A stretch of 64,000 nt of DNA, taken from positions 85,448,435-85,512,434 of the forward strand of contig NC_080572.1 of assembly GCF_030247185.1 (NCBI RefSeq). The letters run 5' to 3'. A program made the position numbers and the translations under genes. Positions 44,830 to 55,417 of this stretch are shown here, piece by piece. Each line of letters opens with the position of its first letter. Position 1 is the stretch's first letter. The stretch comes from Malaya genurostris (Eukaryota; Arthropoda; Insecta; Diptera; Culicidae). Below the pieces are notes generated by a model. It ran no database searches. It was not told the DNA's origin and was given only the letters and a program-made list of their open reading frames with translations.

Positions 44830-45990
44830 ATTTATATTTTCGTCTCTATTAACCACCAACGAACGGTAACAGCCACAGTTCACATGATATAATCAGCGTG
44901 AGTCTATCAAACCCAATAGAGCGATTCATAAATTGCAAACCGAGGCAAAGCCCCTCGGGCGGGCAGTGTTGCACTTTCCTGCCAGGACTTGCCCAATGGA
45001 GAAAAAAAACAACAAACAACGGTTGATTTATTTTCTCTTTCGAAAACCTCAAAACCCGCATCGGATCGACATTTTGCCGTCGTGGAAGCCCCCACTCGTA
45101 AAGCTAATGTCAAAAACCACGACTGAGAAGATTCATTTCACCACACAGTCACTTTGCATTTCGGTTAAGACATCATCCTCATCGCTATCATCACCGTGGA
45201 ACCGTTTGTCGTGTACTTTGTGGACTGACTCACGACGCAAGCTGTGCCCTACCATCAAAAGTGTGTACTGCTGAGAAGTAGCATCATCGATCGGTGATTG
45301 AGATTTCATCGATGCTTTTCGCGCGAGCGGTCGCCGCTAGTTGGGGAGGGAAAGCCCGAATAAAAGTTTAAAAAATGAAATTAATTTATTCTAGCGAAAC
45401 ACAATTAATTTCCCATGTCACGTAAGTTTCACGACAAATAGAAACATGTCGACATTTCTGTAGTTTCCAAAATAATGAGGAATTGTGTTTAAGGAACTGA
45501 CAAATTTTTCCAAATTGTAAGCTATAGGCAAAAAATACAATAGCTTCCCAAACTTTTTACTTTCAGAAACATCCGGCTTGCAAATGTTGCATTGCATATT
45601 TTGCCCAGCTTCCAAGTAATGTCTTAAATATCACCTATCCGAAAATATCCGTAATTTTGTTATTCGTTTTGCGGAGCGAAAATCTTTTGCTCGGGTTCGC
45701 AAGCAGCTAACAGATGAAAGAATCATGATGCTCACATAAATTCATCCCCGATGCTCTCCACTCCACCGTAACCCTGCAGGACACTTGCTTGCTCTTCTCC
45801 TTCCGAATCGATGATAGCGCATACCAGTGCACTGCGGTAGCGTTCACCACTCTTCCACCCGCACCCCGAGAATCCACCAGCAACGAACGGTGATCGATGG
45901 AGCAAAAACAATTTGTAGCTGATAGCAGTGTCCTCGATGTTCGGTTTTTTGCTTCCAATATGGGCAGCAAGCATCAATCGTGAACTGAAG
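44830..45990. other. GC-richer, repeat-poor island
   Basis: No match to repeats in the window. An open frame at 44,933-45,274 (plus, 113 codons) and overlapping minus frames at 45,707-45,977 have no recognised domain and no clear splice context. Likely host single-copy DNA. Confidence 0.4.
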
Positions 45991-46557
45991 AAGCCACTCT
46001 GGTTTCGGTTTAAATTTGGTAACTATGTTAACCGCTGACTGTCATCGGAAATTCATGAACTTTGGTGTTTATATTTGATTACTTCAGCATACAAACTAGT
46101 ACACATTAAGAGTTGTCATTTATATTCTCAATTGCTTTATAACGCAATCTTCGGTTACTTTAGGTAAGTTGTTCTGAATTTCTGCAGCATTTCTGTGAAA
46201 AAAAAACATTTCAATTGCTTTTCTTCCACATGACAATCGGTTTTCTTAGAGGCTTTGGTTCATTGAATTAAAAATTTGTGTAAAAAATTTCTTGTTTTTA
46301 GATGGTTCAAGACATGGTTCCGAAAGTCTTAATAAATTAAAATTAAATAAAAAAAATTTCACTGCATCGCGATGTTGAGGATCATTCGAATCGTAAGTCA
46401 CATCTTCGTTCAAGTCTGCTAAAAAAGTTACACCCAATATCTCTCGGTGTCACAGTGCCAACTTTTGAAGGAAACATTCGTAAATCTTCGGAGAAAGGTA
46501 TAGTTCTAGCATATCTAAGGGTAGCGTGCTGGTAGATTCATGTTGATAAGTGCCATA
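45991..46557. other. AT-rich DNA without a recognisable gene
   Basis: The minus frame 46,246-46,437 has no motif. No repeat partner seen. Confidence 0.35.
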
Positions 46558-47211
46558 GTTTTTTCCACCTAATACAGTACTAATGCCTTTCTCAAATCTT
46601 TCATATTCTCATATATAAATGTGTGGTATTCTACAGAATAATTTTCTTTAATTCTTCAAAAACAAAAAAAATGTCCATAAACTAATATAATTTACAGAGT
46701 GAATCAGTACTCAGATCGGTTAGGCCATATCTGAGAAAACAAATTGAGTCCCACTATTGCAGGTACTTCCGAAACCGGAATCCGGGAATCGGCATAATCG
46801 ACGTCGGTTCGAGAAAAGGGTGCCAATTTTGAGTATATGGCTACAATCTTCGGTTGTTTATCGAAAAGCAGGAATCAGGCAAGCCGAGATTAATTTGACT
46901 GACAATGACTACCGATTGGAATAGTTTTGAGACGAGCTTAGAAATTATTTTACCTTTTTTACTTCTCCGCTTTTAGTGACGCTGTATATATTTGAACAAT
47001 CTACACCCTGTCATTCCGGAACCGAAAGTCGGATCCGGACGAAATTCAGGAATTCAATATGGGACTATAAGATCTTGCATTTTAACCTAAGTTTGAGCAA
47101 ATCGATCAAGCCAAGCACCGGTCCGGTGCTTCCGGAATCGGAAATTGAGAACCAGGATAGCCGAAATCAATTTGTTTGGTAGTCTACTGATAATAGCTAC
47201 CGATCGGAGTA

Positions 47212-48205
47212 AAGCTTGCTTCTTTTATAATTGGAACAAACTTTTGCTCATATTGTACACTATAATGCTCCTGGTGAACGGATTTGGAAGTTTTTGGCGC
47301 CCACGTGTCGGGAATTTTGTCAGCTTCACGTATGATTTTTGACATTCCGCAAATCGACTTTGAAGACGATTAAGAGGAATTCTAATCTGTCGGACCGTGA
47401 TTTGCCCAGAAAATTCAATGCTGCCCCGTGAGGAGAACTCGAATCCGGGAAGGAATCGAGTCGTATCGAGCTAGCAAACAGCCAAATCGGACCATAAAAC
47501 AGAACAGTGTGGTCAAAATTCGTGCTCGGAAACTATATGACCAGGTGCTGACCAAGTTCGACGGGTGTCTTCTGATGGACGATGAAACCTATGTCAAGGC
47601 TGACTTCGGACAAATCCCAGGTCAAAAATTTTACTTGGCAACGGCTCGGGGGAATGTTCCAGCCAAATTTTAATTTGTTTTTGACGACAAATTTGCTAGA
47701 AAATTTTTGATTTGGCAGGGCATTTGTAGCTGTGGCAAAAGAGTGTCTCCAAAAGAAAAATTGCCGTTCATTCGACCCCACGACCATCCAGTAATGTCAT
47801 TACAGCAAAGTCGTTCAAGAATGGTATGTAGAGAAAGGGGTTCAGTTTGTTCCGGAAAACCTTAACCCACACAACTGCCCCCAGTTCCACCCTATTGAGA
47901 AATACTGGGCAATCATAAAGAGGAGACTCAAGGCAAAGGAAAAGGTTGTCAAAGACATCAATCAGATGACAACCTGGTGGAATAAGATAGCTAAAACGAT
48001 GGACGAAGAAGGTGTGCGCCGCCTAATGAGCCGTGTTACAGGAAAAATTCGAGAATTCCTTCGAAACCGTAACGAATAATTTTATCCGTATTTTTTTAAA
48101 GTATGAAGAAAACGCTACATTTGTGTAAAAAAGATCTTATATTCAATCATAAATAACTGAAATACAGGCAATTGCCTTTGTTCCAATTCTATCTGAAGCA
48201 AGCTT
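47212..48205 (+). mobile_element. DD37E transposon (ITmD37E-like), 994 bp, TA target duplication
   Basis: The left end AAGCTTGCTTC...AATTGGAACAAA and the right end TTTGTTCCAATT...GAAGCAAGCTT are inverted repeats. TA flanks it (47,210-47,211 and 48,206-48,207), and intact R2 shows the empty site (GGAATAGT). The gene inside is truncated at the N-terminal side and broken. Confidence 0.92.
47370..48079 (+). pseudogene. DD37E transposase, N-terminally truncated and frameshifted
   Basis: The helix-turn-helix remnant reads SDRDLPRKFNAAP then RRTRIREGIESYRASKQPNR. The first Asp is in LLMDDETYVKADFGQIPG (47,574). After a stop at 47,671 the frame changes and a second Asp remains near 47,775. CHYSKVVQEWYVEKGVQFVP leads to CPQFHPIEKYWAIIK with the catalytic Glu, and the end is REFLRNRNE-stop at 48,079. 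Allowing one base of frame shift, the second Asp and the Glu are 37 residues apart. It is clearly diverged from the copy at 22,743-23,687, so two lineages of this family are present. Confidence 0.88.
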
Positions 48206-48259
48206 TAGTTTCAAGGCAAGATTAGAAATTGTTTCACGTGTTTTGTGTCGCCGCTTTAA

Positions 48260-49092
48260 GGTGAAATGTAGTCTCAAGAAACGCGCTCAAAATTTTAACT
48301 GCTTGAATTGACCGAATCGTCGCACAAAGCATAATCAGAAAAACCGACACATAGAAACCAGGAATATTTTCAGTGAGTGAGCGCAGTGGGCGTACCTCTC
48401 GTTTTGTTTTGTGTTGGTCAGATTCCACAATAAATGTAATACCAAGACTTTGTTTTGCTTGACGATATTTATTTGAGTGTTTTATTATCTAATTAAATTA
48501 TATGGAGATTGTACCAAATAAGTTATGTTCTGATCCGCTATTCAGTATAATGATACATTATCCATGAACGTATATATTTTTTAATTCTTGTGCTGGCACC
48601 AAGTTATACTAATGTTATATTTTTAAATGTTCTACATGAACGATAATACTTGGCTTGTATTCGTTTCATTATTTGATATGTAATTTTTGCTCACTATGAA
48701 ATGCCACCGTGCCCATCGTGCATTTCTCACACCATCTCAATACGAAACAGCTGCGCGCAAGGAATAAAAAAATGCAGAAGTTTTTTTAACTTTTTCAAAT
48801 TTCGATTATTTTGGCTAAAGTTTTATAATTTTGAGTTGCATTTTCAGATTCGTTGTAAAATTCTGCTACAAATACTACTTTTCAGTTTCAAAACCGTGGA
48901 ATAGAACAGTAACCTCTTTTCATTTCAAAACCCAATTTCGGCTCGGCCAAGCAAAATTTTACAATTCTAAGAATACTTAGTTGTGATAAATTTAATTGCG
49001 AAAACTTAAGTGTTTTTAGTTTTTCGAAAAACGGTATAGTTTTTGAATAATTGATCAAAAAACGCGACGCGCGCATTACGCTACATTTCACC
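48260..49092. mobile_element. 833-bp piggyBac-like MITE with TTAA target duplication
   Basis: GGTGAAATGTAG at the left and CTACATTTCACC at the right are perfect 12-bp inverted termini. TTAA flanks both sides (48,256-48,259 and 49,093-49,096), the hallmark of piggyBac-type insertion. AAACGCG follows the left terminus, and CGCGTTTT lies subterminally at the right. No transposase. It contains an AATGTAATACCAAGACTTTG phrase shared with repeat R3. Confidence 0.92.
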
Positions 49093-49182
49093 TTAAGTGA
49101 CGGTATCAAATTTTAAACAAACTTTACCGGTAAGTTTGAGAGGTAAAGAGCTTTAACCCCCTATTTTATGCTAAGTGCACAT

Positions 49183-49196
49183 AACCAATTTCACTT
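49183..49196 (+). other. Target site duplication, left copy (14 bp)
   Basis: AACCAATTTCACTT immediately precedes the retrotransposon 5' end and is repeated exactly after its poly(A) tail at 55,404-55,417. It defines the element borders and shows target-primed insertion. Confidence 0.93.
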
Positions 49197-49801
49197 CAGT
49201 TCGTATCGAACAATCGTTCAAATCGGTCGCTTCGTTAGAATCTCCCCAAGCGTAGAGTGCCAACTTGTGAATTGCAACCTTTTGTTACGGGTAATTTCAG
49301 TACCAGTGTTTAGGATCGGAGCTAATCCATCTCGATCAAGTGAAATTTGATCCGTTGTACGGTTAAAAAGTGCATTATTCGATACCACAAAAATCGTGAT
49401 AACACGTGCTTACAGCAACGAATCTACATATTGGCTGCCAAGGTCGAGCTCTGCCTCCCGGACGGTAGCCAGCTCGGACTTAGCCTTCCAGACATAAATT
49501 GATAGCCTATCGGCAATACTGTATATGTGCAGTGAAGACGTGTGTGATAGTAGTAGTGTGTCTGAAGATACTGCTTAGCATCCACCGCCATCGTGCAACC
49601 AAACACGTGGTCAGCGTTCATTGGTTGCTGTGCAGATTATATGTTACCTTGAGTAGCGTTCTGCACACCAGCAGCAGAGACGATCATTTTGCTGACCTTG
49701 AAGTGAACCAGTGTTATATCAAGCTAAGTATTATTGTAGTATTTGTTCTCTCTGTTCCTTCTCGCTAGTATATATTTGTAAAGCGTTTCCCTCACCTTAT
49801 T

Positions 49802-51156
49802 ATGAGCGAGGGTGGAGGCCTTTCCCCCTCAAATGATAAACCCCTCATCAATATGGATGGTATAGATGATCTTCCTCCCTCTGATAATCCATCTCGTACT
49901 CGCGTGTGGCCGATCGGTTCTGCTGGGCCTTATGTGGTATATTTCCGGTCCAAAAAAGATGAACCGCTTAATTTGATGCAAATATCGCGCGAACTGGCTA
50001 AACATTATCCGGACGTGATTCAGATAACAAAGGTTCGAGCAAAAAAATTGAAAGTGGTTGTAAAAACTATAGAGCAGGCGAATAAGATTGCTCGCCACGA
50101 TGCTTTTACACGGAGCTATCGAGTCTACATACCAGCGCGAGAAGTAGAAATTGACGGCGTGGTCACGGAAGCGAGCCTGAATTGCGAAGACCTTCTGAAG
50201 CATGGGGTTGGTTGTTTCAGGGACCCTACACTTCAGAAGGTAAAAATATTGGACTGCAAGCAATTGAACTCAATAAAAATTGCAGAGGATAATACAAAAA
50301 CATATTCTCCATCAGGCTCGTTTCGGGTGACTTTTGCTGGATCTGTTCTTCCTAACTTCATCCTTCTGGACAGAGTTCGCTTACCGGTTCGACTTTTTGT
50401 GCCGCGGGTGATGAATTGCACTAACTGCAAGCAGTTGGGCCATACAGCCACCTATTGCGGCAATAAACAGAGATGCATTAAATGTGGAGGAGACCATGTG
50501 GATGATTCCTGCGGTAAAAAAGCTGAAAAGTGTCTTTACTGTGGGGAAAATCCACATGAATTGAGTTCTTGCCCCACGTACAAACTGCGCGGGGAAAAAT
50601 TGAAGCGATCTCTTAAGGAACGCTCCAAGCGCACTTTCGCAGAAATGCTGAAGAACGCCATGCCACCTGTCGAATCGGTAAACCTTTATGATTGTTTGCC
50701 TTCTGACGAGATTGACTCCGATGACCCTCAAGAGGGAACATCCTTTCTATGCCTAGCGGTTCTAGGAAAAGAAAGCCAACCTCATCTCCTAAACTGCCTT
50801 GTAAAGGCCCAAGGGTGTCCTCTGCGGGGATCAACAAAGTTACAACACGGGGAAGTGCTTCACAGAAACCGAAGCAAAAGGCTCCTGGTCTGGCAAACTT
50901 AAGATCAGACCAAGAATTTCCAACACTTCCTGGTACAACAAAAACCCCCAGTACCCCCAAAATTCAACTAGAGAATCAATCAAGTGCTGGACTACTGAAA
51001 TTCTCTGATATTGTGGACTGGATTTTCAGAACTTTCAATATCACTGATCCTCTTAAAAGTATGATGATGACATTTATGCCAACAATTAGAACATTTTTGA
51101 AGCAGTTGACTGCTACATGGCCCCTCCTTTCAGTGATTGTATCCTTCGATGGCTAA
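49802..51156 (+). CDS. Retrotransposon ORF1 (Gag-like nucleic-acid-binding protein), one frame shift
   Basis: ORF1 protein coats element RNA and acts as a chaperone. From ATG 49,802 (MSEGGGLSPSNDKP) it has an N-terminal acidic/Pro-rich part and a central region resembling Gag RNA-binding domains. Three zinc knuckles follow at about residues 204-260: CTNCKQLGHTATYC, CIKCGGDHVDDSC and CLYCGENPHELSSC. The first frame runs to a stop at 50,902, but the family-like continuation lies in the -1 frame from about 50,745 (MPSGSRKRKPTSSPK, then FSDIVDWIFRTFN). That frame ends at TAA 51,154-51,156, overlapping the ORF2 start. The simplest reading is a 1-nt deletion near GAACATCCTTTCTATGCC. Programmed frameshifting is less likely, as no classical slippery heptamer is seen. 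Full protein about 451 residues. Confidence 0.85.
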
Positions 51157-54100
51157 CTCATCGAACGGGGTTAAGGATTCAATCACTGTCTTACAGTGGA
51201 ATTGCAGAAGTATTATCCCGAAAATTGATTCCTTCAAAATTTTAATAAATAGTGTGAAATGTGACGCGTTTGCATTATGTGAAACCTGGTTGACTTCAAA
51301 TATTTCCCTCAACTTCCACGATTTTAACATTATTCGCTTGGATCGAGATAACCCCTACGGAGGAGTACTTTTAGGGATCAAAAAGTGCTATTCTTTCTAT
51401 CGAATTAACCTCCCCTCGATACCAGGTATTGAAGTGGTCGCATGTCATATCACAATCAAAGGCAAGGACCTTTGCATTGCTTCCATTTACATTCCCCCAA
51501 GAGTCTCGGTTGGGTTCCAATGGCTCAGCGATATCATGCAACTCCTTCCTGCGCCGACGTTAGTTTTAGGAGACTTTAACTCTCACGGTACGGGATGGGG
51601 TTGTCTTCACGATGACAACCGATCAACCGCGATCTATGATATTTGCGATAACTTCAATATGACTATTCTGAACACGGGAGAAATGACACGGATTCCTCCA
51701 CCACCAACAAGACCAAGTGCGCTGGATTTATCCCTTTGCTCGACCTCGTTGCGGCTAGATTGCAAGTGGAAGACAATCCCTGATCCCCACGGTAGCGATC
51801 ATCTACCTATCGTAATTTCAGTCGCCAGAGGATTGAGACCATTGGAGACAATCAATGTTTCGTATGACCTCACACGAAATATTGATTGGAAATGCTACGC
51901 AATCTTGATATCTGAGAAACTAGAAACAACACAAGAACTTCCCCCGGAGGAAGAGTACACGTTTTTGGCTGGCTTGATTCTCGATACTGCGATTCAAGCT
52001 CAGACGAAACGTGTACCAAGCGCGAAAACTAACATCCGTCCTCCCAACCCGTGGTGGGACAAAGAGTGCTCATCTCTGAACGCGGAAAGATCTCTAGCAT
52101 TCAAAAAGTTCAGAAAAAACGGAACATCTGATAATTATCGGAATTACACGGCGCTAGACAAGCGAATGAAGAACTTAGTTAAAGCAAAGAAACTAAGTTA
52201 CTGGCGACGGTTTGTTGACGGATTAACAAAAGAAACATCGATGAGCACTCTTTGGAACACTGCTCGACGAATGCGCAACCAAAACAAGTCGAACGAAAGC
52301 GAAGAATATTCTAACAGCTGGATATTCGATTTCGCAAAAAAAGTATGCCCCGATTCTGTTCCGGAACAGAAGATCTCCCGCGTCGCGACATCGAATACAA
52401 ACGAAACACCGTTTTCGATGGTAGAGCTCTCACTTGCGCTCCTTTCGTGTAACAATAAAACCCCGGGGCTAGACAGAATTAAATTCAACTTGTTGAAAAA
52501 TCTGCCTGACACCGCCAAAAGACGCTTACTGAATTTATTCAACGAGTTTCTAGAGGGTAATATTGTCCCACACGACTGGAGACAAGTGAGAGTGATCGCC
52601 ATTCAAAAACCAGGGAAACCAGCCTCCGATCACAATTCGTATAGGCCGATTGCTATGCTTTCCTGCATCCGGAAATTGTTCGAAAAAATGATTCTCTTTC
52701 GTCTTGACAATTGGGTGGAGACTAATGGCTTGCTTTCAGATACACAATTTGGCTTCCGCAAGGGCAAAGGAACGAACGATTGTCTTGCGTTGCTCTCAAC
52801 AGAAATTCAAATGGCATTTGCTCGTAAAGAACAAATGGCATCAGTTTTCCTAGATATCAAGGGGGCTTTCGACTCAGTTTCTATAAATATCCTGTCTGAG
52901 AAGTTGCATCAGCATGGTCTTTCGCCAGTTTTGAATAACTTTTTGTTTAATCTATTATCCGAAAAACACATGTATTTCGCGCATGGTGATTTGTCGACAA
53001 TACGATTCAGTTACATGGGTCTTCCTCAGGGCTCATGCTTAAGCCCCCTTTTATACAATTTTTACGTGAACAACATTGATGAATGTATCAACACACCTTG
53101 CACGCTAAGGCAACTTGCCGACGACAGCGTTGTGTCTATTATAGGACCCAAAGCTGCCGATCTCCAAGGACCATTACAAGATACTCTCGACAACTTGTCA
53201 ACATGGGCTCTTCAAATGGGTATCGATTTCTCTACGGAGAAAACTGAGCTGGTTGTATTTTCAAGGAAGCGAGAACCAGCACAATTACAGCTTCAACTGG
53301 GGGGTGAAACCATAGCTCAGGTCTTCACATTTAAATATCTCGGGGTCTGGTTCGATTCCAAAGGCACCTGGGGATGTCATGTTAGGTATCTGAAACAAAA
53401 ATGCCAACAGAGAATCAACTTTCTTCGTACAATAACTGGTTCATGGTGGGGTGCCCACCCAGGAGACCTGATCAGGCTATACCAAACAACGATATTGTCC
53501 GTTATGGAATATGGATGCTTCTGTTTCCGATCCGCCGCGAACACCCATTTCATTAAACTGGAAAGAATTCAGTATCGTTGTTTGCGAATTGCCCTAGGTT
53601 GCATGCAGTCGACTCATACGATGAGTCTCGAAGTCCTGGCGGGCGTCTTACCGTTGAAAAACCGATTCTGGGATCTCTCATATCGATTGTTAATCCGATG
53701 CGATATCTTGAATCCGATGGTGATTGAAAACTTCGAAAGGCTTGTCGAGCTTAATTCTCAAACCCGTTTTATGTCCTTGTATTTTGATTACATGGCTCAG
53801 AATATTAATCCTTCTTCGCTTGCTTCCAACCGTGCTCATTTCTTGGATACTTCTGATTCAACTGTGTTTTTCGACACATCCATGAGAGAAGAGATTCGTG
53901 GAATTCCGGATCACGTACGCCCTCAAGTGGCCCCCAATATTTTTTACAATAAGTTTAGAGCAGTCAACTGTGAAAAGATGTTCTACACTGACGGATCAAA
54001 TCTCAACGGGTCCACGGGCTTCGGTATCTTCAACAAAAACATCACCGCTTCATACAAACTCAGTGATCCTGCTTCAGTTTACGTCGCAGAATTAGCTGCT

Positions 54101-54829
54101 ATTCAGTATACCCTTGGGATCATTGAAACTTTGCCCGAAGACCATTACTTCATTGTCACGGACAGTTTAAGTTCAATAGAGGCTCTCCGGGCAATGAAGC
54201 CAGAAAAGCATCCCCCATATTTCCTGGGGAAAATACGGGAACACTTGAGAGCTTTATCTCGACGGTCTTATCAAATTTCCTTAGTCTGGGTCCCTTCGCA
54301 TTGCTCTATTCCGGGCAACGAAAAGGCAGACTCATTGGCCAAGGCGGGCGCATTAGATGGTGAAATTTACGAAAGACCAATTTGCTTCAACGAATTTTTC
54401 AGTATATCTCGTCGAAGGACTCTCGAAAGTTGGCAAACTTCATGGAGTAATGGGGAGCTGGGACGATGGTTACACTCCATTATCCCGAAGGTATCGACGA
54501 AACCTTGGTTCAGAGGGATGAATGTGGGTCGTGATTTCATTCGTGTGATGTCCCGGCTCATGTCTAATCACCACATCTTGAATGCACACCTCCGGCGTAT
54601 CGGCCTCGTGGAGAGCGGTCTCTGCACTTGCGGTAAGGGTTATCACGACATTGAACATATTGTCTGGGCATGTACCGAGTATTGTGGCACCAGATCGCAG
54701 CTAATGGACTCCCTTCGGGCCCGAGGTATATCACCTGGGGTTCCAGTACGAGACGTTTTGGCCCATCGAGACCTTCCCTATATGTCACTCTTGTACCAAT
54801 TCATAAAAAACATCAACTTACAAGTCTGA
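51149..54829 (+). CDS. Retrotransposon ORF2: endonuclease, reverse transcriptase, RNase H
   Basis: An uninterrupted frame of about 1226 codons from the ATG at 51,149. In-frame codons extend four further upstream, but no earlier ATG exists. The apurinic-type endonuclease (residues about 8-230) has CETWLTSN, GDFNSHG and GSDHLPIV. The reverse transcriptase (about 480-760) has YRPIAMLSCIRKLFEKM, FLDIKGAFDSV (about 566), LPQGSCLSPLLYNFYV and the catalytic QLADDSVV (about 655). RNase H (about 940-1065) has YTDGS, AELAA, VTDSLSS and GNEKADSLAKAG, that is, all four acidic residues. A C-terminal Cys/His motif is CTCGKGYHDIEHIVWAC (about 1158). ATGGCTAA overlaps the ORF1 stop, suiting termination-reinitiation. 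All catalytic residues checked are present, so this copy may be active if ORF1 is supplied. Confidence 0.96.
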   Translation: MANSSNGVKDSITVLQWNCRSIIPKIDSFKILINSVKCDAFALCETWLTSNISLNFHDFNIIRLDRDNPYGGVLLGIKKCYSFYRINLPSIPGIEVVACHITIKGKDLCIASIYIPPRVSVGFQWLSDIMQLLPAPTLVLGDFNSHGTGWGCLHDDNRSTAIYDICDNFNMTILNTGEMTRIPPPPTRPSALDLSLCSTSLRLDCKWKTIPDPHGSDHLPIVISVARGLRPLETINVSYDLTRNIDWKCYAILISEKLETTQELPPEEEYTFLAGLILDTAIQAQTKRVPSAKTNIRPPNPWWDKECSSLNAERSLAFKKFRKNGTSDNYRNYTALDKRMKNLVKAKKLSYWRRFVDGLTKETSMSTLWNTARRMRNQNKSNESEEYSNSWIFDFAKKVCPDSVPEQKISRVATSNTNETPFSMVELSLALLSCNNKTPGLDRIKFNLLKNLPDTAKRRLLNLFNEFLEGNIVPHDWRQVRVIAIQKPGKPASDHNSYRPIAMLSCIRKLFEKMILFRLDNWVETNGLLSDTQFGFRKGKGTNDCLALLSTEIQMAFARKEQMASVFLDIKGAFDSVSINILSEKLHQHGLSPVLNNFLFNLLSEKHMYFAHGDLSTIRFSYMGLPQGSCLSPLLYNFYVNNIDECINTPCTLRQLADDSVVSIIGPKAADLQGPLQDTLDNLSTWALQMGIDFSTEKTELVVFSRKREPAQLQLQLGGETIAQVFTFKYLGVWFDSKGTWGCHVRYLKQKCQQRINFLRTITGSWWGAHPGDLIRLYQTTILSVMEYGCFCFRSAANTHFIKLERIQYRCLRIALGCMQSTHTMSLEVLAGVLPLKNRFWDLSYRLLIRCDILNPMVIENFERLVELNSQTRFMSLYFDYMAQNINPSSLASNRAHFLDTSDSTVFFDTSMREEIRGIPDHVRPQVAPNIFYNKFRAVNCEKMFYTDGSNLNGSTGFGIFNKNITASYKLSDPASVYVAELAAIQYTLGIIETLPEDHYFIVTDSLSSIEALRAMKPEKHPPYFLGKIREHLRALSRRSYQISLVWVPSHCSIPGNEKADSLAKAGALDGEIYERPICFNEFFSISRRRTLESWQTSWSNGELGRWLHSIIPKVSTKPWFRGMNVGRDFIRVMSRLMSNHHILNAHLRRIGLVESGLCTCGKGYHDIEHIVWACTEYCGTRSQLMDSLRARGISPGVPVRDVLAHRDLPYMSLLYQFIKNINLQV

Positions 54830-55403
54830 TCTGTGTTCTGCTATCCTCCGATGATATTTCAATTCAAGCTCGATTCTAACATCCGCTCGCAACTCCTCAT
54901 CCAACATCTGTTCACCATCTTCTTCGGAACTAACAAGATCTTGTGCTGACACTAATTTTTTTTGCTCCCCCTTCTTTCGTCTCTTCACTATCTCGACGTG
55001 AACTAATTAGATCTTTTCGCTGACCTAAGTAATTTCGCTTTCTAACCCCATTTTTCAACAACATTTATTTCTCTCTGTTTCACTCCTTCTTTTCCGCAAA
55101 ATTCACCACCCCGGAGGGCCGAGTCGACGATCAACATGCGGGCCACTCGCCGGGTTCTTGTTGCCCGGGGGTGTTTCCAGCGGACCCACACGAAGAATGA
55201 AACCACCATCGATGCATACCATCGTCACCAGGCACCAACGTCACCAACCGAACAGCCTCCACCAATGACTAGTTGGAAAATATGGTCATGAAAGTGAAGA
55301 TTCTAATTTACTCTAATTTTAAGTAGTATAAAAATGCCCTCGGCATCTTATAGCTTAACGCAGTGTGCCTTAATATATGTTATTGAATAAAAAAAAAAAA
55401 AAA
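54830..55403 (+). other. Retrotransposon 3' UTR and poly(A) tail
   Basis: Non-coding sequence with pyrimidine-rich phrases ends in TTGAATAAAAAAAAAAAAAA. AATAAA (55,386) merges with the A-run. The A-run leads straight into the right target duplication. Confidence 0.88.
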
Positions 55404-55417
55404 AACCAATTTCACTT
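55404..55417 (+). other. Target site duplication, right copy (14 bp)
   Basis: Exact repeat of AACCAATTTCACTT found before the element. It overlaps the left edge of the palindromic element (55,410), showing that the retrotransposon inserted at the hairpin border. Confidence 0.93.

Larger units (their letters stand above)
49197..55403 (+). mobile_element. Full-length non-LTR retrotransposon (APE-RT-RNase H type), 6.2 kb
   Basis: The borders are fixed by an exact 14-bp target duplication. The order is a 5' UTR of about 605 bp starting CAGTTCGTATCG, ORF1 (Gag-like, CCHC knuckles), ORF2 (endonuclease, reverse transcriptase, RNase H), a 3' UTR of about 550 bp, and a short poly(A). An RNase H domain after the reverse transcriptase places it in the I-group clades (I, R1, LOA, Loner, Outcast); the exact clade cannot be settled here. 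The 5' end is complete, which is uncommon. A related, deleted member lies at 32,795-34,025. Confidence 0.95.

Noticed and set aside
44933..45274. 113-codon frame in the 44.8 kb island
   Set aside because: No recognised domain and low-information sequence; kept only as part of the island description.
49829..50960. Minus-strand frames of 115-144 codons over ORF1
   Set aside because: Antisense shadows of the retrotransposon coding region.
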